A DNA stretch of 64,000 nucleotides. It comes from Phyto melanocephala. Taxonomy: Eukaryota > Arthropoda > Insecta > Diptera > Rhinophoridae. Shown one piece after another: positions 27,601-39,600 of this stretch. Position numbers and translations under genes: made by a program. The stretch covers positions 107,974,515 through 108,038,514 of the forward strand of contig OW799237.1 of the NCBI GenBank assembly GCA_941918925.1. Direction: 5' to 3'. Position 1 is the stretch's first letter, and each line of letters begins with the position of its first letter. The notes below the pieces were generated by a model. The model made no database searches. It saw only the letters and a list, made by a program, of their open reading frames with translations, and was not told the origin of the DNA.

Positions 27601-30600
27601 ACATGGCTGAGCTGCACAGCATGTTCACAGGGGCTTTGGTTGGGAGTCACGGACCTAACCTAGTGGCAAACCAAATATTGTTCTTGTAACTTCAACTGAA
27701 TGGCATAGATCTGAACGAACTGTGATTGCAGTAACAAGGTGCCACCTAGCTCACTGTACATGAAGCAATTCATTTCATTCAAAACTTTCTAAAAAAAATT
27801 ATGCTTTTATTTTAAATCAAAAAGGGCATTTTTACTGAGACACTCTTCACCTAAAACATTATACTGAAATTAAAATTAAGAAGTTAAGTAAATTCAAACA
27901 TTTATTTTAAAAAGCCATACATTATTGTCTTTTTTTTTTGCAAAAAATGGCTGAAAGAAAGTGTTTGAAAAGAAGAAAGTCTATTTCAGCTACACAGTTT
28001 AAACTTTAACTTTTTAGCTACTAATTTTTTATCTGGTTTTCAAAACATCATGTGCATAGTTTATCTATTATTTGCTTCATAAACTTAAGCAATATTTTTT
28101 TTGAGAATTGAAAACCAATTAAATTAGACTTTAATTTTATGACATGTTTTTTCGACTTATCTTCCTCGTAGTGCAATTTTCTTCAGATAATTTTTCATGT
28201 GTGACAAACAATTTACTGTCAAAACGTTAAAATCATAAAAAACAGACACATACACATAACACCAGCAAGTCGCCATTCAGGAAATGACAGCACAAATTAT
28301 ATTTCACAATTGAATTTTAATGATATTTTTAAGAACAAAAAGAAAATAGTCAAAGTGACTCTAAGAATTTAACAACGCACAGCAATGGAATAATAATATA
28401 CTACGTTACGCAGTAAAACAAATTTAAACAAATAAAAATTTTAACACTGTGTTAATATATATTATTGATACCCATATTGTTGAGGTTGAGAAAAAAAAAT
28501 TATTCGTTCTTGTTTACGGTGCTATCTTGAATCTTAATATTTTTTATAGTTTGTTGTATTCTACTAGTGAAACCCTTTCATTTGATATTAATATTGTGGA
28601 GGTTTAAGGGGACATTGTAGTCACTAAAATATTTGACCCATTTATTCGCTATTTTATTTTTGACGCCATTTTGAAAATTAGCTTTTTAATAGTGTACAGT
28701 TTTCCACAGGCTAAACCATTTTGTTTCATACCAATGTTAAGGGGGTTGAAGAGTGTACATTTTTAATTACAAGATTTGACCCATATATAAATTTACTGTA
28801 CGCCATTTTGTATTGGCGACCATCACGCACTTAAGTTTATTTATAGTGTATTATATTTTACTAGTTAATCGTCTTGTTTTTATACCCATATCCCTCCTCT
28901 CAGTTATTCAGAAGCTAAAAATATATATTTTCTTCTGTAAATTTAACAAAAAAAAGAACCAAAGTAGTTATATGTTTGGGCTTATATCTCAGTTAGTTTG
29001 CAAACTTTTTGTCAGTTTTTCTTAAAAATAATTTTCGATGCTATGGCTTGCATTTTAGAGTATTTAGCGAGTTCAAAATTTTATTAGCAGCTAAAGTAAA
29101 TTGATATATTTAAGAAATATATTTAAAAAAAATAATTTTTGGCTTATAACTTTGCCGATTAGTGACCATTTGTCCAAAATTTATTTAAGGATATTCCAAA
29201 AGTCATATTATATATACAAGTAGTATGAAAGGTGTTCACAAATCATTGTAAGGCTAAAATTTAGATTTTTATGTTAAAAATATGAGAAAACAAGAGGCAG
29301 TCGTGTTTAATTGCTTATATCTCAGAAAGTTATGGGCGCTTTTGCTGGATTTCAATTAATTTGAGAACATTTCCTATAGAATGATACCATATACAGATCT
29401 GTGCAGCATGTGGTTGCTTTTAAAAGTTGTTTTTTATCAGCACTTGGAAGGAAGGATATGCGGACAGACGAGCATTACTCAGTCGACTCCCCTAGTCAGA
29501 AGGTTGGAAAATAATATTAGAAAAATTGCAAACGATATTACAAAGCAAAATATATCCTCGGCACCGATGAAGGGTATAAAAGGAAAAAGAGGATGTTTTT
29601 TAAAGAACTAAAAAAAGGCAACACTGTTTTCTGTAACAGCTGATTTTAGGGTTCTCGGTTGTTTTGCAGTCCGTTGAGTTGGGCTTTTTTAATAAATTGA
29701 TAAGCCCGAAAAAACCCTCGAATGGTATTTTATTATATGTATATTTTTGTATTTCTTATGTTTCATTTTGGAAATCGCATCATGTGTTATAAAGGGTTTT
29801 TCAATAAGAGCGCTACAAAAGTTTTTTTAAATAAAACAAAAACGGTTTTGGATATCAATGAAATTCTTTATTCCTGTGAAAGTACGTTCGATGCCATTAT
29901 GTATGGAACTCGATTTCTTTTACATGGCCACCACGGGCACGCTTGCAGAAGTCCAGACGCTGAACCCAATTTTCGACAGTTTTCAAGCATAAATCGGGCG
30001 ATACTGCTGCAATTTTACGTTAGATATCCGTACGAAGTTCATCAATCGTCGCTGGCTTGTTGGCATAGACCATAAACTTGACGTAGCCCCACAGGAAATA
30101 ATCTAACGGCGTCGAATCGCACGACCGAGGCGGCCAATCGACTGTACCATTTCGTGAAACAACACGTTCTCCAAACTTGGTTTCCAATAAATTGATTGTG
30201 ACATTCGCTGTGTGGCTTGTCGCGCCGCCCTGTTCGAACCACATGTCCTCCAAGTCCATATCATCCAATTGGGGCCAAAAATATTCTGTTATTATTGAAC
30301 GGTAGCGATTTCCATTTACAGTAACGTGCCGGTCTTGATTCATTCAGCCAGAAATGAGCCTCATCGCTAAGGATGACGTAGCGCTCTTAACGTTGAGGCC
30401 ACTGACTCCAAATTTCGGTAGTAAATTTTAATAATTTCGACTCTTTGTTGGCTCGTACATCTTTCCATCATGAAATGGCAAACCTTACTGAAGAGAAATG
30501 TCACAATAGCGGCCGAATTTGTTCTTTAATAAATATGTCAATTAGCAAAATGTCACCATTTTGGAGTAATAAATTTTGAATTAAGAAAATTACGCTTTTT

Positions 30601-33600
30601 GGTGCGCCATAAGGGTTTTTTCAATGACGAGTGGTATAGAGCAACAATTACCAAATGTTTTGGTTCAGAATGAATTGAATGCCTTTGACTTGTTATCTAT
30701 TAAATTGACTGAAGTCATTAGACGACTTTAATAAAAAAAATTATGCTGATCCTTACCAAAACATAGATCACATTAAAAACTTTTTAAAAATTTGACTTTC
30801 AGAATGTACTTCAGCCGAACTATCTCCAGTCACAACTCTCTAATACCTAAAAACACCTTAAAAAATTAATGTCATAAAATTAAAGCATTTCCTTGGATAT
30901 GAGGAATATTTTTTTTTAATTTTCACTTATAATAATCCGCTCCAAAAATACCCTATAAAAAATAACGATTTACTATTTCATTTATTATATTAAAAACTAA
31001 TATATTTTAAACTAGATTTAAAAACAAAAAAAGTTTTAAAAAATCTAACTTAAACTAAAAATCCTCTAAAATTTAATTAAACATGTATAAGATTTAATTT
31101 TCTTTGCCTCCTTCTTCTAAAACGTCTATGTTTCATTTATTACAGGAGGCATTACATTCCAGCATGAGAAAAATGTTTGATATATCATATAAGATTGCAG
31201 ACATTCAAACTAGCAGTAGTCACAACACAAATATCTGTCAAGAGGATGCTTTAACACAACGGAAGACACAATTTACACACGACAATGATGCAGCAGCAAC
31301 AACAGAATGTCAAATATCGATACAGATAGAACAACTAAGTTCAGAACAGCAAGAGCAAAATAAATCATCAATCACGACAACAAAAACAATATTTCCATCA
31401 TCATCAGCATCATCAGCGCTGACATGTCAAACAACAAAAAGCATATCATTGCCGGCACTGCAGCAGAATATGAAACATGACACAACGAATACTTATTGTA
31501 GTAGTCTGCCAACATTGTGCAGCAATATACAAAATATCCAACAACAAAATGAAGAAAAACAACACAAGCAGCAACACAAAGAAGATACAATAACATTCAA
31601 GTCTTTGCCAGCTACGAAAAGTGATTTAAACATTAAAGACGATAATAATCGTTTTAACGATAAAGTTACGGTTGCTACAATTGAAACTACAAACAGAGAG
31701 GATATTGTTGACAAGGAGCATAAGGAAAAAATAAATGTCAACATTTTAAATACCAATTTTGACAAACGGCCTAAACACAAATCATTTAATTCCCATGAAA
31801 ATATATCTCTGAACCTTATAGAAGAATGTCCTAGCGTTAGTGAAAGACAATCATCAATATCTCTTGTTGATGAGCATAAACAGCGAACGCATACAAGTGG
31901 CAAGAGAAATGATGCAATTGTTACAACAGAAAATGAAATTCTATCTGCCTCAACTGCTGCCACACAAATAACAGCTGCAGCACATTTATCCACATCACAC
32001 CAACAACCCTCGCCTTTACACGACACATTACGAATACCTTTACCCTTGGAACCGCAAATACTTGATATTTCCGTTCAGAAACCTTTGAAAATTGAAGACG
32101 AAAAGGGCTGCACTGCACCATACCAAATTATAAATAATTATTTTTCCATGGGAGTGGTAAGTTGTTTATTCAACTTCTTTTCTTTCTTCATTTATTTGGT
32201 TTCATTTTGAAACCTTGTTAAGTTTAAAAAATTAAATAATGTTTAACGATTTAAGTTGATTATCCGTATTTGTAGTCAATTATATGTTGTTATGTTTGTC
32301 TATATACGCCTACATAAAGGCGTATTTTAAATTAGTCTTTTAAATACGTTTTTATATGAATGTTGGTATAGTATTTATAGCCCATGCTATAACTATTGAT
32401 GGCCAATTTAAGTTTAATTTTAATATTTTATTTAAGAATACTGGATCGATAAGTCACAAAGTTCTTTACTCCTTAAGAATGAGAAACACTTGTGACTATT
32501 TTGTTCCAAATAATAAGTAAAATTATAATTATTATCGCCTTATAGAATATGGTCATACGTGATTTGAATTTATTATTTCCAATATCACACTTCGTAGTGC
32601 AAAAAAGAAAATAAAAAATTAATTCGAATTCATTTAAATCAGTGATAATTAACTAAAATCGAATTGTAATGAATTTAAAAACGAATTGTATTTCGCTAGC
32701 GATCTTTAGGTCTTGTCAAATACATATTTGTTGTTGTTTTTTTATATGAACAAAAAATCACATGTTGACATGAAAAGTCATAACTAACGAACGCGTCAAG
32801 CGATTTCGTGCAAACTTTAGATAGACCATCTACTCAACCATAGGAACAAACCCTAAAAATCGAATTCGGTTAGACCGGTTGTGAGTTGTAAAGTCACAAC
32901 GCACTTGCAACAATTTTTTATCTATATATATAGACGACAGTTGTTTATTAACTCATCGTAAAATTATAAAATTATAATTTAAAAGAAAAATAGAAAAATA
33001 ATAAAAAGAAAATTTTGGCCTACCCGGGATTCGAACTAGCTTCCTTACTAAATACCAAAAAAAATCGACCTTTCGTCAAATTTAAAATTTGGACGCGAAA
33101 CAAGTTTTAATATCGCAACGTTTGACAGAAATCGCCAGATCTGACAACCCTAGTAATAAGTGTACTATTTCACCGTGAACATAACATAACACCACATGTG
33201 AACGAAACAAAATTTGACATTAAAAAGACCTGAAGAAACAAACGTAGAATGAAACCAAGGCGAACTCATATCAAAACAAACACAAAAAGGCCCGGAGAAT
33301 GTCAAAACAAATTGTTTGTTTACTTCTATATAAATTTATTTTTGTTTATTTCACACATTTGAGCGTTTTTAAAACATTTTTCACAAATTAAAACCATTAG
33401 GACAAACACAACGGGAATTTTGTATTTTCCGAATTAAAAACATTAAGGGCCGTATTCATAAAAAATATTTTAGGTTTATTGAAGGCTTATTTGACAAATT
33501 TCTCTACAACATCTGTCAAATAAGCCTTTAATAAACCTAAAACATTTTTTATGAATACGGCCCTAAAAATTTTGTTTAATCTTATTATAACTTGTATTTT

Positions 33601-36600
33601 ATGTAAATAAACTTTGACATTGTGCCATTAAAATAAAACGAGCTAAAAACAATCAGTTGGCTATATAACATCACCTGATATCAATTCGCCTTGAACAAAA
33701 CACTATTAAACCAAAAGCGCTCAGTAAAATAATCTGGTTGATTTGTTAAATTTAACCCGTTCGTTCATGAGCCACACAGGTTGAATCGTATGTGAAGTCA
33801 GGCTATTCGTGTCACTAAGGTCATGCCCTGTATTTGGTGGATCCAAAAAGGTACTATCTATTAAGAGCTGCTTAAATCTGACCAGACTATCACAGGCAAA
33901 TACAACTGCTTCGTGCAAGAAGAGTGCATTGACCGAATAAACGCAAAAAATATTCAGCCGGACATAAAACTATAATGTTTCATAATGACTTCGCTCGGCC
34001 ACATCTTTCAATACATGTTTAAATATACTCACAAAGAAGTCGTTAGGAAGTTTTACCTTACCCGCCTTTTAGTTTAGACCTTGACACGCCCGACCGTTTT
34101 TTTTTTTCGATTGATGCAGAACGCTCTTTCTGCGATATGCTTCACTTTAGAACCGGGTTTTCGAAATTGGCTTTATTTTTACTAGGCCTTAACAGATAAA
34201 CAATTCTATTGACGTTAATTCCATATGTTGCCAGAAAGATGAATAAAATTTTATTGCTAACAATGGCCAATACTTTGAATAAATTTATATTGTACAAATG
34301 TTTCTTAAAGGCCTATTAGACACGCCGATGGCATACCAAATCTCACTGTGTAATAGCATGCATGTCGAGTATGTTAGACATGTATGTTGGTTTTCAAAAA
34401 TTTTTGAAAACCTGAGTGCGTCGCATACCAACATACGCGTCTAATATCGTGTCTGTCATACTTCATTCAAATTTTTGCCGCTGCTGTGTGCATATCGCAA
34501 ATTTAAAAAAATGCCTCTCTAATATTATTTTCTGGAAAGAGTTTATTGAGAAATATAAAAGCTTCCCACAATTGTGGCAAATAAAATCAAATCTGTACCA
34601 CAACAAACAATTGAAAATTAATGCATACAATGCATTAAAAGAAAAATTAAGTGAAATAGAAAAAAATGCAACTATTGACAACTTTCCGCTCCATTGCCAT
34701 GTTTTCGCTTCAAAAATTTCTGTGTAATGAAGTATGCCGTCAGCGTTCGACAGTGTAATTGCTAAACCCAAAGTATGCCATACACATGTCTTAAGACAAG
34801 TATGCGTGTCTAATAGGCCTTTTAAATAAAAGCCAAAAATTAAAAAAAAAAAATACTGCATTTTTTAACTATGCACTCATAAATTTATTAATATAAGTTT
34901 CTTACGAAATATTTATCAAAGAATACTAATACCGGTAACTTGTTATAATTTTTAAAATTTTTATTTATTCAAACCTTTAATTTAAATTTCAATGTAATTC
35001 TATTACACTGGTTTACAGCCAAAAAATACCAAGAACGCCACATGCCTAGATAAGTTGATTGGGACCTCCTGAACACGAAAAACGTTGTAATTTTTTTTCT
35101 AAGTACCGTTTTTTAGATAACGGTACTTTTGTGTTTTTCGGTGAATGGTCCCACTAAAACCCTTGTGGAGCCCAACCGAAAAGTCTGATCGAGATTAATG
35201 GCGTATCGTTGGAAAGGTAATTGAATGCCTTTTCCGTCGATATGCTGCAAAGTTATGGCACCTCAAAGTTCAAAATTTGCCTATTTTTTACGTTTTTTTC
35301 AAAATTTTTCATTTTTACTTCGATTTTTTTCTACGCTATAGTAAAGATCTGGAATGTTTTATTTTTTTACCAAAAAGCTTATTTAATTACCAACATTTTA
35401 AGCGTAATTTGAAAAAAATCGGATGAAAAATAAAGTTTTTATTAAGGATTTTGTGGAACGACAATATTTTCATCTTCATTGCTCACACACTATATTCGGC
35501 GTCCATCAGGTTTTGGAATTTTAATTTAATTTTTTTAATTTACGCCGAATATAGTGTGTGAGCAATGAAGATGAAAATATTGTCGTTCCACAAAATCCTT
35601 AATAAAAACTTTTCGGTTGGGCTCCACAAGGGTTTGAGTGGGACCATACACCGAAAAACACAAAAGTACCGTTATCTAAAAAACGGTACTTAGAAAAAAA
35701 AATTACAGCGTTTTTCGTGTTCACGAGGTCTCAATTAACTTATCTAGGCATGTAGCTTTCTTGGTATTTTTCCAAATTAAAAATTTGTAAAGCAGTGTTA
35801 TTTGCCCTTAAGGTAATTTTCAAAATTTTATTTTCTTAAAACAACTTCATAAATGTTTTTTTTTAATTTTATAAAAAATTCTAATTAAATGTTAAATTAT
35901 AGAACATTTCTATAGTTGCTTAAAAATAGGTAAAAAATATATTTCACACGCATTTTAATTTTACTCGGAATTGAATCTAGAAACTTTGAAAACCGGTATT
36001 ATATTAAAACATACTTTGAAATGAAATTTTACGCAAGTTAAGTTTGATGTGCAAAATGTAAAAATATACAGACATACATACAGACATACATAAATACTTA
36101 CATATTCGTGTGTAATATCTTCACCCTCTTTGACCACTAAAATGAACAAATAAAACATTTAGAATTTGGCAAAGGCTTTGAGTGTTGGCTGGTAGGCGAG
36201 TATAAGAGACTATTTGATATTCCTTATGTGTCATAGTCATACATATGCACACGCACTCACACACACACACACATACGTACAAGTAGTGGAAGTCTTCATG
36301 AATGGCAAATGAAAATCCCATGTTCACACTTAATGTCAAGTTGTGACATAAAAAAATACCCTGGCTTAATGTAATGGTATTTGTTCTGCGTAAATATGTT
36401 TGTGCGTGTGTGTTTCTGTTTAAATGTGCATATGTTTAACTATTATTTAACAAAGAATTAGTAATGAGCTAATGGTAGCAAATAATTTAATTCGCTGAAA
36501 GTTTAGGCTTATATTGCACTCTGTTGTGTTTGTACTGTTTTTGAATAGTGCAGTTTGTCTTCTGTCGACATGTTGCCTAATTGCTTATATAGGCTTCATT

Positions 36601-39600
36601 AATCATGTTTTACATCTATTATTCGTGCTTTGCATCTATTGACCGTATGGTCTTGTACATATATTCGAAGTATTTAATATAACATGGTAATGTTTTTATT
36701 TAAAATTCGACAAATGTTTCTTATTTTGTTTACACGAAATACTATGTCTGTAGTTGATGGAGGGTATGTTAGATTCAGTTTAGCCGAATCAAACATTCTA
36801 ACTTGAGTTTATTAAAGTGTCTATCGGCATGGTTATAAATGCAAAGACAAACAAACAAACAAACAATAAATGTGTATTTATGTGTATTATAGAATTTGTG
36901 TTTGTCCTTGTTAACACATTCTTTGGATTTCTGTTGATAAAATGCTTTAAACGTATGAATGTCCTTTCAGGTTTCAAAACATATCAAATTTTTTACTATT
37001 TTATAACCTTAAATACAAATTATTTTTTGGTTTCGAAATACCAATGTCAAGATCTTAATATTTAAAAGCAAATATATTTATATTTAATTTTGTTACTTGA
37101 CTACGTGGTTGGGATTTTAATTAAAATTTAATTACTTGAAAAGGAAAGTTAATAAATTTTTAAATAAATTTTTTCTTTTCTAACTTTTATGGCAAGTAGG
37201 TATCATAGTTAAAATTCTCATTTGCTGTTGTTTTCGTATCCCCTATGCTTTAGTTGCTGTTTTTCCTAATTTATTTAATTCAGTTCTCCCTTGCCGAGTA
37301 ATTATTTAATTATGTATTTGCTAATGTTAAAAGGTTAAAACGTTACAAGTTTTGATGAAAAAAAAATCAAACTTTTTGCCATTTGATTATACACATAAAG
37401 AAGGTATTCAAAGGCAGAGTTTCCTAAGCTTTAAATAAAAAAATTTAATTCAGTTTATCTTTATATATAAAAGTAAAACTCTGTCTGTCTGTGTGTGTGT
37501 GTTAGCTATAGACTCCGAAACCGTAAAGCCGATCGGACTCAAACTTTGTTGTTGTACACTTTTCAGGGAGTGTTTATGGGTGGTAAAAAGTGGACGGGGC
37601 TATGCCCTTAAAAATTAGTTATCATTTTTAGCTACTTGCACTTGACCGATTTTTCTGAAACTTTGGAAACATATTGAACTCTTATGGTTATACAATTTCG
37701 TGATTAGAAAAGTGGGCAGTGCCCATAAAAAATAAGTTATCATTTTTAGAGTCTTCCACTTAATATTAAATTAATAAAATTCAGAATGCATTTTCATTCA
37801 TTAAGGGGCGTAGCAACGCACGCCGGGCTTGGCTAGTAATGAATAAAAATGAAAAAAAAATATTTTTCTTTAAATTGAAAATTTTGCAGAAATGTGTCAT
37901 GAATAAAAATTTAAAAAAAATATTATGTAAATACGAAACTTGGTTTGAATTTTCTAAAAAAAAAAATTAAAAATAATTTTTGTATGTATAGAGGAATCAG
38001 TATTAAAAAAATATCTTAACAAAAATTTTTTATAAAAAAATATAAAAAAAAACTTTTAAAAAAACCCTAAAAAAAATGTTAAACAATTTCGAAAAAAGGC
38101 AAATTATGTGTCACAAACGCTTTAATCGTACGCATTTTTAGTTTGAAACATAAACATTCTTTTAAAAGAAATATCTTTTTTGAAATAATATATTTGCAGT
38201 TACAAAATATTTTTAATTTTTACTTAAAGCCGTGAACCCTTTGTGACGCTCGCTACGTGTAGTAGCATGTAAATTAACAAAATTATTTTTATTTTAATTA
38301 ATTATTTTTGTTTTTATTAACACTTCTTACTTTTTTTCATGTTTATAAAGAAATTTTATATTTTGATGTGCTTGCCGTTGCTCAGTGGTTTAGTAAATGT
38401 TTTTTTTTATTAATTAAGCAACGTGCGAACCCAGTGAATCTAAATTTTACAGAGTAAGGGCTGGCGTGTATTTAATTTGTTTCAGTGTCGCAGGATCCCC
38501 GTGGTAAAGGTGGGACTGAGTAAACGTGTTTGCAAAGTTAGTCACCGCATGTATGCAATTTTGAAAGAAATCGCAAAAAATTCTTTTTTTCTTAGGAATT
38601 TTACATTACATTACATTAAGATAGCGGTTCAAAATAGCTTTAAGAAATACTTTTTCATGTGTAGGTTACCTCCTATAGGTAAGGAGATATGTATATAAAG
38701 GTTGAAAGAAAAAAACTATTATCTTTCTGGCTGATTTTTTTTTTTGTATTTTTTTTACTTGACGGGCTTATCTTAGGCCAGAAATTTGTTTAAAAATATT
38801 ACCTGGACTGCAAATAAAATTAGAAAAAAAAATTTAAGGTAATCTTTAACTAGATATCTGATTTACATGAAAAGTTAAAAGCATACAAATTTTTTACGCT
38901 TTTTTTTCGAAAATATAATTAACTATATTAAGATTTAACGAAAAAAAAAGACTAAAAATGTTTGGCTCCACGAAAAGCCCCCCAATGAAATAACGCCCAG
39001 GAAACTACCCCCAATGAAATAAACCCAAAAAATAGGAAATGACACCCAAAAACAGTGAATGAAATAACATCGAAAAATAAATGAAATAAACTCCAAAGCG
39101 AAAACAAAACAACAACAAAAATGAAATTATGCCCGAAATTCATAAAAGAGTCAATTTCACTAAGTCAATATGGACCAACAGCAAAATCGCAGAATTATTG
39201 AAAGGAATCGTGTGGAGGCCCGCAGGCGTCTTCTTCATAATAAGGATATATGCAACTTCGAAAGTGTGCCAGCATTCATAATCATTTTTTTGTTTTTGTT
39301 GAAGGAACATACAAAGCTCATTTAATAGTGACTTCTTTTGGTTTTGTAAATGGACTAAGTTAAGTGCAGTTATTTTCCCTTAAACGATGGAAGCTATTTC
39401 AGATCAGCCACCAACGAGCTGTGCTAAAACTTTACGAATGGCTTGAAAATCCAACTCATGGGAGACGTTATTATAGTTACAATGTTGTGAGTTACAAAAC
39501 TGTGAGGAAGTATGGACAAAGAATCGTTTAATATTTCCAATATATTTATTTTTGAAGCCCCAAACTACCAAAAAATTATTTTCATGTACATAAATAATAA

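Larger units (their letters stand above)
22590..31145. other. Dgk intron, 8.6 kb
   Basis: Holds a MITE (23257-23628), a Helitron (24329-24701) bordered by an 80 bp direct repeat, a mariner scrap (26780-26970), a GC-richer unknown island (27140-27760), a DINE-like element (28455-29585) and a rosa mariner (29789-30640). From 24860 to 26770 I see only AT-rich DNA. Confidence 0.6.

Noticed and set aside
31493..32026. Minus-strand 177-codon frame across the Dgk insertion exon
   Set aside because: The plus strand is in frame with Dgk on both sides. The antisense Cys/Ser/Leu-rich frame is the expected shadow of Gln/Thr/Ser-rich coding.
33012..33040. Functional tRNA gene
   Set aside because: Only a T-loop/acceptor-like segment is present; the T stem does not pair and no A box or anticodon arm was found.
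34463..34861. 132-codon minus-strand frame over the MADF element
   Set aside because: It is antisense to the MADF-coding frame and crosses the element's TIR.
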